DNA from: Candidatus Leptovillus gracilis
GTDB lineage: Bacteria; Chloroflexota; Anaerolineae; Promineifilales; Promineifilaceae
Assembly (NCBI GenBank): GCA_016716065.1
Contig: JADJXA010000012.1
Location: forward strand, 1 to 64,000
Reading direction: 5' to 3'
DNA length: 64,000 bases
Shown one piece after another: positions 16,546-24,906 of this stretch; positions within the stretch are counted from its first letter, which is position 1; each line of letters starts with the position of its first letter. Below the pieces are notes generated by a model, which did no database searches, was not told the origin of the DNA, and was given only the letters and a program-made list of their open reading frames with translations. The position numbers and the translations under genes are program-made.

Positions 16546-17745
16546 CTACTTCATCCTTTCCATAACGGGCAGCCAGCGCAGGCCGAGGCCATAGAGGACG
16601 CCGCCGAGGCCCAAGACGAAAAGGATGGTCAACCATTCCATCACGTTGGGCACGTAGTTGAAGTTGAGTTTGGTGTGGTGGAAGGCGGTTGCCAATCCTT
16701 CCAGTTCCGGCGTTGCCAGTACGGGGATCACCACGTTGAGCGTGACGGCGACGAAGGTGATGACAGAAAGGAAGGCGCCGACGCCAGCCCATTTGGGTTG
16801 ATGACCGCGAATGAAGAGGAGCAAGATGGGAATGAAGACGCCTAACAGCACGTGGATGATCCAGAAGCTCCACCAGAAGGGGCCGGTGAGGATGAGCTGC
16901 ATGGCGGCCGTGCGCGATGGGCTGCCGCCATAGAGGGTAGTGAAGCCGATGACGCTGGCGGCAAAAATGCCGGCTAACAAAAACCAGGCGGTGATGCGGC
17001 TGAGGCGGGTAACAACCTCCACATAGTCGGTGGATTCTTTGTCCGGCCAGAAGAGGACGGTGAGCAGCAGCAGCAGCCCGCTGCCAGCGGCCAGAGCAGA
17101 GACGAGGAACATGAGAGGCAGGGAGGAGGTATTCCACAACGGCCGTGCCGCCACCACGCCAAAAACCGACCCGCTGACGATAATCAAACCCATCCCTATG
17201 GGCAGGCTCAGGTAAGCCAGCAGTTTCAGAACTGTCGCTTTGCGGGTCTCTTCCACTTTTAGCAGATCTAGCACCAGCGCCAATTCAGCCACCAATACCA
17301 ACATATAGAGGATGTGCAGCCACACCATCCAGGTGATCATAGAGCTAAAAGTGGGAAAAATCAGCACGTGCCAAAAACGCATCGCCTGACCCAGGTCCAG
17401 AAGAACAATGAGCAAGGCCATCAACAACACCACAAAGCCGGTGAAGAGGACCAACGGCTTGAGCCGCGCCACACGTTTAAACTGCACCAGGTACACCAAC
17501 GTTGTAAAGACGAGCAGGCTGCCCACTTCCAACCACACCAGATAATCGTAAAAGCCCACCCAAAGACCCCAGGGGACATAGCTGCCCAGGGCAGTGGGGG
17601 CCAGTCCCTGGGTTATCCGTTGGTAGAGGCCAACGGAGCCAATAAGAAGCAAAACAGCGCCAACCACCCAAAATATATCGGTGTTGCGCCAGGTAAATTG
17701 GATACGGCGTTTTTTGGACTGCGTGTCAAATGTTGTCTCTGCCAT
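16546..17745 (-). CDS. NrfD/PsrC-type quinol-interacting membrane subunit
   Basis: This 399-residue integral membrane protein has about nine to ten hydrophobic segments, beginning with the TM near residues 24-42 and including LEVGSLLVFTTLVYLVQF and VLLMALLIVLLDLGQAMRFW, the latter typical of NrfD/PsrC. These subunits take electrons from menaquinol or quinol and pass them to the FeS subunit without heme. The start at 17745 has a strong AGGAGG site. It lies 11 bases after the FeS gene and before the catalytic gene, so the order FeS-NrfD-catalytic parallels ttrBCA. The unusual opening is a soluble N-terminal segment of about 22 residues. Confidence 0.9.
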   Translation of the reverse strand: MAETTFDTQSKKRRIQFTWRNTDIFWVVGAVLLLIGSVGLYQRITQGLAPTALGSYVPWGLWVGFYDYLVWLEVGSLLVFTTLVYLVQFKRVARLKPLVLFTGFVVLLMALLIVLLDLGQAMRFWHVLIFPTFSSMITWMVWLHILYMLVLVAELALVLDLLKVEETRKATVLKLLAYLSLPIGMGLIIVSGSVFGVVAARPLWNTSSLPLMFLVSALAAGSGLLLLLTVLFWPDKESTDYVEVVTRLSRITAWFLLAGIFAASVIGFTTLYGGSPSRTAAMQLILTGPFWWSFWIIHVLLGVFIPILLLFIRGHQPKWAGVGAFLSVITFVAVTLNVVIPVLATPELEGLATAFHHTKLNFNYVPNVMEWLTILFVLGLGGVLYGLGLRWLPVMERMK

Positions 17746-17756
17746 GATTCGCCTCC

Positions 17757-18701
17757 TTAAGTTAGGTAATAGACTCGTGGCTCAGTGCCTAATTCTTCTT
17801 TCAAACGCATGACGTTGGGGCTGGCAACCAACCCTGTCACCAAAGCGAAGGGGTCGTTGGCGTCACCGAAGTAGGTGGCGCGGCCGATGCAGGTGGTGAC
17901 GCAAGCAGGCAAAATACCTTCTTTGATGCGGTGCTGGCAGAAATGGCATTTGCGGGCATTGCCGATAGGGGAACTGCGTTTGCCTTCGGGACGGTCATAA
18001 CCCCGTCCATACTCAAAATTGCTGATCCGCTCGTAATCGTCGGCTGTTGTTTGGCCGAGAATAAGCCCTTCGGCGATGGGAAGACCCTCGTTATAGGTGA
18101 AGCCAAAGTCGGCGGTACGGGCGGAGTAGGGGCAGGCGGTGATGCAGTAGCGGCAGCCGATGCAGCGCTCGTAGTTCATCTCCACAATGCCTTCTTCGTT
18201 GGTGAAGGTGGCCCCCACCGGGCACACGGGCACGCAGGGCGGGTTTTCGCACTGCATACAGGGGCGCGGCACAAAGCGGCGGCCAACGTTGGGATACGTC
18301 CCCCACTCTTCTTCGAGGACGGGGCGATAGACAACGCCGGGTGGCAGCTTGTTTTCAGCCACGCAGGCGATGGTGCAGGCGTGGCAGCCGACGCATTTAC
18401 GCAAATCTATGACCATCACCCAGCGGCGCTCGGCCGGCTGCTTTTGTAGGGCGCGGGCCAGGTCGGCGTTCATGCGGGTGATGACATCGGCGTTGGTGTC
18501 TATTTCGGGGACGGCGCCGGTTTGCTGGGCGATGGTGAAGACGGCAACGGCCGTCTTGTCTTCCAGCATTTTCCCGGCGGGGGTGGCTGCGATGGCGGCC
18601 AGGCCCGCTGTACCAAACAGGGTGCGCAGAAAATCGCGCCGGGTGCTGTCGGGTGCGGCCGTCGTCCCGGTTGTGGTGGTTTTCTCTTCAACTAGGGACA
18701 T
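17757..18701 (-). CDS. 4Fe-4S ferredoxin-type electron-transfer subunit with Tat signal
   Basis: From the ATG at 18701, preceded by GGAGG at seven bases, the protein has about 314 residues. A twin-arginine sequence STRRDFLRTLFG opens it. Four ferredoxin-type cysteine clusters follow: CVGCHACTIAC, CMQCENPPCVPVC, CIGCRYCITAC and CHFCQHRIKEG with late cysteines in CVTTC. This is the PsrB/TtrB family, relaying electrons from the NrfD subunit to the catalytic subunit. The frame is open upstream to 18776, but those codons lack a ribosome site. It is the first gene of the operon. A TTGACA-containing region at 18800-18850 may include the promoter. Confidence 0.9.
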   Translation of the reverse strand: MSLVEEKTTTTGTTAAPDSTRRDFLRTLFGTAGLAAIAATPAGKMLEDKTAVAVFTIAQQTGAVPEIDTNADVITRMNADLARALQKQPAERRWVMVIDLRKCVGCHACTIACVAENKLPPGVVYRPVLEEEWGTYPNVGRRFVPRPCMQCENPPCVPVCPVGATFTNEEGIVEMNYERCIGCRYCITACPYSARTADFGFTYNEGLPIAEGLILGQTTADDYERISNFEYGRGYDRPEGKRSSPIGNARKCHFCQHRIKEGILPACVTTCIGRATYFGDANDPFALVTGLVASPNVMRLKEELGTEPRVYYLT

Positions 18702-18874
18702 AAGGAGACCTCCTTGTTGGTCTTGGGGTTCAGGGTGGGAACGGAAGGAAACGGCCGTTCCAGCCAGTATAGACATGGAGAGAGTGTAACTGAAGAAGGA
18801 GGTCTGGCAGTAGCGGGAAAATCTTGACAGTCACCTGGCTGGTTGACAGGTTTTTCCTGACAAGGGATTATTTT

Positions 18875-20767
18875 TTATCCCTCCATCGGCACAACGAGGA
18901 GGGGCAGTTTGGCCCTGGCAACAATGCCGCCCGTCAGATCAGACCAGACAAGCTGCTGCGACGCCAGTGGGGCCGGCGCGCCAATTACCACCAGGTCGTA
19001 ATCCCCCTGCTCCGCCTCGCGCAAGATCGCATCAACCACCATCCCCTCGCCAATTTTCACATCGCTGATTACACCCAGCGCCTCCAGCGACGCCTGCGCC
19101 TGTGCCAGATGACGCTCAGCGCGTTCTCGCTTCTTCGGCGCGGACCCGGTCGGTGGCACATGAAAGGCAGTCACTCGTGCGCCGGTGCGTCTGGCAATCC
19201 GCCCGCCCAGCCGTACATCGCTTTTACCCGGCTCACCGCCGGCCGTGCAAATGAGGACACGTTTCACCTGATTACGCGCGGCCGGGGCCAACAAGACAGA
19301 TACACCAAAACGGAGAAGCAGTTGTTGCAGTCGGTGGTTGTCCGCCGCCAGTTCCGGGTCGGCGCCTTCCGTCGGCTGACCCAAAACAACGACCTCATAA
19401 CTGCCTGCCTGGGCTTCCCGCAAAATCTCCTCAATGCCGCCCTGACGCACACGAGTCTCCAGGTGGGGCAGTTGGGGCAGCCACGAAGATACTGCTTTTT
19501 CCAGTCGGCTCTGTGTTTCGGCCACCTGGTCACCAGCCGAGGCCAGGGCCAACAGCGTTACCGGCCCCCCGGCGGCCTGACCGAGGCGGCAGCCGAAAGA
19601 GGCAGCCACCGCCCCGGCCGCCGAGTCATCGGCGTAAATGAGCAGTTTTAATCCAGCCGGATCTAACACATGAAAGTAACGCAGCCCTAACCAAACGGAC
19701 CGGCCAGGTTGAAAATCAGCCTCGGAGCTGGCGTCACTGGGACGGGCGGCCTCGATGGGCGTGGTGCGTTGGCCGTAGGCTGGGGATGGGGATAACGGCC
19801 GTGCCCCGCGCAAATTGTCCACCGCCAACGTCAACCGCTGTAAAGCGCCGGTAAAAAACATCTCCCGAATCTCTCCCTGGCCCAAACTATGGACGCCCTG
19901 GTCCAGGGTGTATGGCTCTGTTTGCAGCAGCACCGTCTCCGGCCGGAACAAAATGCGCACCGGCGCGCCTTCGTCGTGGGGCGGCGCGTCTGGCGGCATG
20001 GGCAGAGTGATCTGGCCCAGGCGGATGCTGCCGCCCGCCTTGCGCCCGACAATGACGTTGCCGCCGCCGATAAAGGTGGCGGCCAGCTCTGTGCGCGGCC
20101 GATGGTAGAGCGCCTCCGGCTGACCAACTTCAACCAGTCGGCCGCGATGGACCACGCCAATACGGTCGGCCAGTTCAAACGCCTCTTCCTGATCGTGGGT
20201 GACTAAAATGGTCGTCACGCCCAGTTGCCGTTGGATTTCGCGCAGACTTTTACGCAGTTGTGCCCGAATCTTCACATCCAGCGCGCCAAAAGGTTCATCG
20301 AGCAGCAGCACGGCCGGTTCGTAAGCCAGGGCGCGGGCCAGGGCCACCCGCTGCTGCTGCCCGCCGGAGAGTTGGTCGGCATAGCGGCCGCCCAACCCGG
20401 CCAGGCCGACCAGTTCCAGTAGTTCGGCGCTGCGCTGCTGCCGTTTTTCCGACGGAACGCGACGAATTTGCAGGCCAAACTCCACGTTTTGGGCCACCGT
20501 CATGTGGCGGAAGATGGAGTAGTTTTGGAAGACGAAGCCGGTTCCGCGTTCCTGAGGAGGCAGGTAGGTGACATCACGGCCGTTTAGCTCGATACGGCCG
20601 TTCTCCGGTTCCACCAGCCCGGCAATCATACGCAGAATCGTGCTTTTGCCGCTGCCGCTGCCCCCCAGCAAAACAAACAACTCGCCGTCGTGCACCTCCA
20701 GCGAGACATCGTTAACCACCACGTTGCTATCGTAGCGTTTGGTGAGATTAGTCAGGATAATAGACAT
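18875..20767 (-). CDS. Sulfate-type ABC ATPase fused to two universal-stress (UspA) domains
   Basis: This 630-residue protein has a CysA-like ATPase (residues 1-240: Walker A GGSGSGKST, signature LSGGQQQRVALARAL, Walker B VLLLDEPFGALD, switch His in VTHDQ), then a TOBE-like region to about 375. The C-terminal 240 residues hold two UspA-like units: about 378-500 (LKLLIYADDSAAGA to VSVLLAPA) and about 507-630 (VKRVLICTAGG to LPLLVVP), the second with YDLVVIGAP. Normal CysA proteins are about 350 residues. Usp domains bind ATP or AMP-like ligands, so this may link import to energy status; that is inference. It lies five bases after the permease gene. Confidence 0.87.
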   Translation of the reverse strand: MSIILTNLTKRYDSNVVVNDVSLEVHDGELFVLLGGSGSGKSTILRMIAGLVEPENGRIELNGRDVTYLPPQERGTGFVFQNYSIFRHMTVAQNVEFGLQIRRVPSEKRQQRSAELLELVGLAGLGGRYADQLSGGQQQRVALARALAYEPAVLLLDEPFGALDVKIRAQLRKSLREIQRQLGVTTILVTHDQEEAFELADRIGVVHRGRLVEVGQPEALYHRPRTELAATFIGGGNVIVGRKAGGSIRLGQITLPMPPDAPPHDEGAPVRILFRPETVLLQTEPYTLDQGVHSLGQGEIREMFFTGALQRLTLAVDNLRGARPLSPSPAYGQRTTPIEAARPSDASSEADFQPGRSVWLGLRYFHVLDPAGLKLLIYADDSAAGAVAASFGCRLGQAAGGPVTLLALASAGDQVAETQSRLEKAVSSWLPQLPHLETRVRQGGIEEILREAQAGSYEVVVLGQPTEGADPELAADNHRLQQLLLRFGVSVLLAPAARNQVKRVLICTAGGEPGKSDVRLGGRIARRTGARVTAFHVPPTGSAPKKRERAERHLAQAQASLEALGVISDVKIGEGMVVDAILREAEQGDYDLVVIGAPAPLASQQLVWSDLTGGIVARAKLPLLVVPMEG

Positions 20768-20772
20768 GATAT

Positions 20773-21606
20773 TTATACCGTTTTGCCGCGCGGCCGCTGC
20801 GTGAAGCGAATAAGGATGAAGAACAGCACAAACGAGAGTGTCGCCAGGACGGCGGCCACGGCATTGGCCGACTCTATATTGCCCGCCTCGAATTGGGCGA
20901 AGATGTAGAGCGGCGCAGTCTGGGTGCGCAGGCGCAAGTTGCCGCTGACGATGACCGTCGCGCCAAACTCGCCCAGCGAATGGGCGAAGGTGAGCAAGCT
21001 GCCGGAGAACAGCCCGCCCTTCAGCGCCGGCAGAATGACGTAGCGAAAGGTCTGCCAGCGGTTGGCCCCGATGGTGTAAGCTGCTTCCTCGTAGGTTACT
21101 TCCAATTCATCCAGCACCGGCTTAACGGAGCCAAGCATATAGGGGAAGGTGACGAAAAGATGGGCCAACAGCACCCCCGCCGGGGCGAACATCGGCTGGA
21201 TGCCGAGAGGGTCCAGGAATTGGCCGAGCAGACCAATTGGCCCCCAGAGCAAGAGCAGCGATGTGCCAACGACGACGGTGGGAATGGCGACGGGTAAGTT
21301 GACGACGACGGTTAACGCTTCCCGACCACGAAACTCATATTTGGATAGGACGTAGGCGGCGAATGTGCCGATGATGCCGTTGATAACGGCCGTAGCAAAC
21401 GCAATCAATATCGAAAAACGCAAAGCAAACTGGGCGTCTGGCGCGCTGATGATGCGGACGAAGTTGCCCAGCCCGCCGCGGATGGCAAAGACATAAATAG
21501 CCGACAAAGGCATCAGGATCAGCGGCAGCAGCACCGCCAGCAGCAGCCCAACAGGGACCAGATTGATGAAACGTTTTGAACGTCTGGCGGTTGTCATCGT
21601 CGTCAT
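20773..21606 (-). CDS. Sulfate/molybdate-type ABC permease (CysW/CysT-like)
   Basis: This 277-residue protein has six predicted TM segments, starting at residues 14-38, and the permease coupling motif EEAAYTIGANRWQTFRYVILP that docks the ATPase. It resembles CysW/CysT. Classical sulfate importers use a CysT/CysW heterodimer, but only one permease gene is present, so a homodimer is likely. The ATG at 21606 has GGAGG upstream. The binding protein gene lies 121 bases before it, with a CACAGAGACACAGAG-type repeat in the gap, and the ATPase-Usp gene is five bases after it. Sulfate is the family expectation; regulation hints at phosphate (see the site at 22900-22942). Confidence 0.87.
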   Translation of the reverse strand: MTTMTTARRSKRFINLVPVGLLLAVLLPLILMPLSAIYVFAIRGGLGNFVRIISAPDAQFALRFSILIAFATAVINGIIGTFAAYVLSKYEFRGREALTVVVNLPVAIPTVVVGTSLLLLWGPIGLLGQFLDPLGIQPMFAPAGVLLAHLFVTFPYMLGSVKPVLDELEVTYEEAAYTIGANRWQTFRYVILPALKGGLFSGSLLTFAHSLGEFGATVIVSGNLRLRTQTAPLYIFAQFEAGNIESANAVAAVLATLSFVLFFILIRFTQRPRGKTV

Positions 21607-21726
21607 AAATAACCTCCAAAGAAAGTGACACGGAGCTTCCGTAACTGCTTACCACAGAGACACAGAGGGCACAGAGATTAAACCTGTAAAAACTCCATGT
21701 TTCTCCGCGCCCTCCGCGTAAACCAA

Positions 21727-22767
21727 TCATCGCCCAAGCTCCGGCAGGACTTGGGCGCGCCAGATGGCGTCTACGATCTCCCGTTTGGCGGCCTGCCAAC
21801 CGCCCAGGTCGGTGACAGTGAAGGGGTCGGCGATGACGCCGAAGTCGGGATTGGCCGCGTTCAGGGAATCGTCTATGCTGCGGAAGCCGTATTCGACAAA
21901 GATTTGCTGCGCCGTGTCGCTCCAGAGGAAGGCGACAAAGGCGTTTATCAGGTCGCGTTGTTCGGGAGTGATGTTGCGGTCTAACACGACGACGGTGTGT
22001 TCGCTGAGGATGGTGCTTTGTGGGTAGACCGGCTCGGCGGCCAGCCGGCCGCGCGCCCGGTCGCGCACAATTTCCTGCTCGTAGGTGATCAAGGCGTCGC
22101 CGAAGCCGCTCTCGAACTGGGTGCGGGTGGCGCGGGCGGAGGCGGCCTGGGCCACCACATTGCGCCAGATGCCCAGGAGTTGGTTGTAAGCGGCCGTTTC
22201 GCCACCGCCCAGGTGGATAACAGAGCCATACTCGGCCAAAATCGCCCACAGCGCCCCACCCGAGGTTAATGGATCAGGATGAACAACGCCAATACCGGGG
22301 CGAGTCAGGTCGCTAAAATCGGCGATCTCTTTGGGGTTGTCCGGCCGGACGAGGATGATGAAGGGCGTGCGGTTGACTACGCCTTCATGGGGCAAACCCT
22401 TCCAGGTGGGGCCGGCTAGGACGCCGCTATCCACCAGCCGCTGGGCGTCTAATTCCAGGGATAGGATAGCGACTTCGGCCGGTACACCCATGATCATCTG
22501 GTTGGTGACAGTGCCAGAACTTGAAAAAGCAGAAATGAATTCCACCTTTTCGCCCGTTTGCGCCTGCCACTCCTCAGCGAAGGCGGGAAAGACGCCTTCG
22601 TTCATCACCTCGCCCAGGATGCTGAAGCCGTAGAGAACGATGGTGCGGGTGGGCGCGGCGCCGATGCCGGGCAGCCAGGGCCAGAGGGCGTACAGGGCCA
22701 GGGCAAGTAAAAAGCCAGTCAAGAATAAACGCCGGGCAAGCGCCCGCCAATTTACTTTACGGTACAT
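21727..22767 (-). CDS. Sulfate/thiosulfate-type periplasmic binding protein
   Basis: From the ATG at 22767 (22782 is an alternative) the protein has 346 residues. An N-terminal TM segment near residues 14-36 acts as signal or anchor; there is no lipobox. The fold matches Sbp/CysP: VLYGFSILGEVMNEGVFPAF, then FISAFSSSGTVTNQMIMGVPAEVAIL, then LTRPGIGVVHPDPLTSGGALW and FESGFGDALITYEQE. The sequence SSGTVTNQ corresponds to an oxyanion-binding loop. It opens a three-gene importer operon. Direct repeats like PHO boxes lie about 130 bases upstream, unusual for a sulfate system, so the ligand could be another oxyanion. Confidence 0.85.
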   Translation of the reverse strand: MYRKVNWRALARRLFLTGFLLALALYALWPWLPGIGAAPTRTIVLYGFSILGEVMNEGVFPAFAEEWQAQTGEKVEFISAFSSSGTVTNQMIMGVPAEVAILSLELDAQRLVDSGVLAGPTWKGLPHEGVVNRTPFIILVRPDNPKEIADFSDLTRPGIGVVHPDPLTSGGALWAILAEYGSVIHLGGGETAAYNQLLGIWRNVVAQAASARATRTQFESGFGDALITYEQEIVRDRARGRLAAEPVYPQSTILSEHTVVVLDRNITPEQRDLINAFVAFLWSDTAQQIFVEYGFRSIDDSLNAANPDFGVIADPFTVTDLGGWQAAKREIVDAIWRAQVLPELGR

Positions 22768-22782
22768 AGTCTGTTTTAACAA

Positions 22783-23185
22783 ATGACTCCTCCTGCAATA
22801 TCATCGGAAGTGCTGTGTTGCTCTCAGCCCGAGGATATGCCCCCAACGGTGCAAGCTCTGACAAAGCAGACTCTTTAACGGGGGGAGCATAGCCATCGGT
22901 TGTGATAATTCCTGTGACAAACTTGTGATAAAGTTGTGACAAGAAATAACCGTCTGGCTTACGCCTGACGCAAATTTGTTGAAATTTAAAGGGCAAGCGG
23001 GTGTTATTTTCCAGAGCAATCTCGTCCTAAAGGCAGCATTCTGGCGCGTCCTGCGAGGCGGAGAAGGACTTGACTTACAAAATGACAAGATTGTGACAAA
23101 GCGGTTCTTACCAGTCTGGCAGATATTGGATGCGGATAATGACCCCCAGAAAAACCCCCGGCAGCAGGAAAATACAACGGAATCG
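22783..23185. other. Intergenic region with PHO-box-like repeats
   Basis: No convincing gene. Besides the repeat at 22900-22942, a weaker pair (AATGACAAG then TTGTGACAA, 11 bases apart) lies at about 23080-23100. The rest is unique sequence downstream of pstB, with no obvious T-run terminator. Confidence 0.5.
22900..22942 (-). promoter_or_regulatory. PHO-box-like direct repeats upstream of the sulfate-type importer
   Basis: On the minus strand four TTGTCACA/TTATCACA units follow each other at spacings of 11, 11 and 12 bases. The 11-base period and the TGTCA core match the arrangement of PhoB sites. The same unit occurs before pstS (27239-27269). It lies about 130 bases before the binding-protein start and reads in the same direction. 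Confidence 0.55.
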
Positions 23186-23938
23186 TTACCCGATTTCGCG
23201 GGCCAGATAAGCCTGCGTCAAGGCCTCTTTTGGCTCCGCAAAGAAGCGTTTCGCCGGGCCATGCTCCACCAATTCGCCCAACCACATGAAGACAACGTGA
23301 TCAGCCAGCCGCCGCGCCTGGTCAATGTCATGGGTGACCATTACCAGGGTGTACTGCTCTCTAAAACTGGACAGCAGCTCTTCAATCCCCCGCGCCGAAA
23401 TGGGGTCCAGCGAAGCGGTAGATTCGTCGCAAAGCAGCACGTCTGGCTGCACAGCCAGGGCGCGGGCCAGGCAGAGCCGCTGCTGCTGCCCGACGGACAA
23501 TCCCGCGGCTGGAGCCTTCAACCGCCCGGATACCTCCTCCCACAAACCAACGGCTTTCAAGCGTGATTCGACAATCTCGTCAATAGATTGGCCGTTGGAC
23601 AGGCCATGAATACGTGGTCCGTAGGCCACGTTGTCGTAAATAGACATCGGCAGAGGGAAGGGTTTTTGCGCCAGCAGGCCGATACGCGTGCGCACGGCCG
23701 TCACGTCTACGTCTGGGCTGTAAATGTCCACGTTGTCGTAAAAGACCTGTCCGTTCACTTTAACGTCTTCGTTCAGGTCGAGCAGCCGGTTCAGGCTTTT
23801 AAGCAGGGTAGACTTACCACAGCCGGAGGGTCCGATAACGGCCGTTATTTGCCGCTGGGGAATGTTCAGCGAAACGTTCTTCAGCGCCTGGTTTTTACCG
23901 TACCAGACGTTTAAATCTTTGATGGTTAAAGCGTACAT
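23186..23938 (-). CDS. pstB: Phosphate ABC transporter ATP-binding protein
   Basis: From the ATG at 23938, behind GGAGA, the protein has about 250 residues. It has Walker A GPSGCGKST near residue 32, the PstB-like region LNRLLDLNEDVKVNGQVFYD, the signature LSVGQQQRLCLARAL, Walker B VLLCDESTASLDP and the switch His in VTHDIDQARR. Two positions differ from standard PstB: Val in place of Gly in the signature, and Ser in place of Pro after the catalytic Asp-Glu. The catalytic Glu is kept, so activity is likely. It is last in the pst operon, after pstA, with a hairpin in the gap. Confidence 0.88.
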   Translation of the reverse strand: MYALTIKDLNVWYGKNQALKNVSLNIPQRQITAVIGPSGCGKSTLLKSLNRLLDLNEDVKVNGQVFYDNVDIYSPDVDVTAVRTRIGLLAQKPFPLPMSIYDNVAYGPRIHGLSNGQSIDEIVESRLKAVGLWEEVSGRLKAPAAGLSVGQQQRLCLARALAVQPDVLLCDESTASLDPISARGIEELLSSFREQYTLVMVTHDIDQARRLADHVVFMWLGELVEHGPAKRFFAEPKEALTQAYLAREIG

Positions 23939-23963
23939 AAATTCTCCAGAAATGACGCGCAAC

Positions 23964-24003
23964 CTGGCAAATCGGCAGCTTGGGCAAGTCGCCGATTTGC
24001 CAG
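23964..24003 (-). repeat. Hairpin between pstA and pstB
   Basis: CTGGCAAATCGGC (23964-23976) and its exact inverse at 23991-24003 form a 13-bp stem with a 14-base loop, in the 71-base gap between pstA and pstB. It could stabilise or attenuate the operon message. Confidence 0.55.
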
Positions 24004-24009
24004 ACAGTT

Positions 24010-24864
24010 TTACCGGATCACGTTGCGGCCGAGCCGGGTCATGGATAGGTGCGCCAGTAGGCTGATGAATAAGATGATGGCCGTCAACACCAGGGCCGAG
24101 GCGTGCGCCCGCGCCTGGACTTCGGGGAAGGGCGTGCCAAGCTGAAAAAAGACGGCTAGTGGCAGCGATGCCACCGGCCGCAGCAGCGAATCGGGCAGGC
24201 TGTCGGTATAACCGGCGGTGAACAGCACCGAGGCGGCGTCGCCAATCGCCCGACTAAAAGCCAGGAGAACGGCCGTGAACAAGCCCGGCAGCGATTGCCG
24301 CAATAAAACCCACAACAACTCCAGGCGGGTTGTGCCCATCGCCAGCGTCGCCTCCGTCAACTCTTTAGGCGACAGCGACAGCACCTCGTCAAAGGTGCGC
24401 GCCAGGATCGGCAAAACCACCAGCGCCAACACAATAATGCCCGCCAGCAGCGACGCCCGCAGCCCCATTAAGATCATCAGGGCGAAGCCAAACGCGCCAT
24501 AAACGATGCTGGGGATGCCCCACAGCACGTCCAGCACCAGCCGGACGACGTGGCGCAGCCGCGAGTTGCGGGCGTAAGTGTGCAGATACATAACGGCCGG
24601 GATGGCGATGCCCAAGGCCAACAGAGTCGCCCCGGCCGCCAGATAAAGCGAGCCAACGATAGCATTCAATATGCCGCCGCCGCCGCCCAGGTAGAAAGCG
24701 GCTCCCGGCGGCTGTGAAATCATCTCCCAGCTTAACGCCTGCAAACCGCGACTGGTAATGATAACCAGGATCAGGCCCAATACCAGAGCCGCTGAAGTCA
24801 ACGCCAGGCGCATTAGCCAAACAAAAATAAACTCTTCTATTTTTCGGCGTCGTTTGATACTCAT
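24010..24864 (-). CDS. pstA: Phosphate ABC transporter permease PstA
   Basis: From the ATG at 24864, with AAGGAG about eight bases upstream, the protein has 284 residues and six TM segments. The permease coupling loop reads LTEATLAMGTTRLELLWVLL, and GIPSIVYGAFGFAL is typical of PstA/PstC. FSRAIGDAASVLFTAGYTDSLP follows, where most PstA proteins have ARAIGETAPL. It forms the membrane channel with PstC. The frame extends to 24882, but the codons there contain the ribosome site itself. It follows pstC closely and precedes pstB. Confidence 0.9.
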   Translation of the reverse strand: MSIKRRRKIEEFIFVWLMRLALTSAALVLGLILVIITSRGLQALSWEMISQPPGAAFYLGGGGGILNAIVGSLYLAAGATLLALGIAIPAVMYLHTYARNSRLRHVVRLVLDVLWGIPSIVYGAFGFALMILMGLRASLLAGIIVLALVVLPILARTFDEVLSLSPKELTEATLAMGTTRLELLWVLLRQSLPGLFTAVLLAFSRAIGDAASVLFTAGYTDSLPDSLLRPVASLPLAVFFQLGTPFPEVQARAHASALVLTAIILFISLLAHLSMTRLGRNVIR

Positions 24865-24906
24865 CACTCTTATCTCCTTCACAGCAGCACGATTTGGCGA
24901 ATCGCC

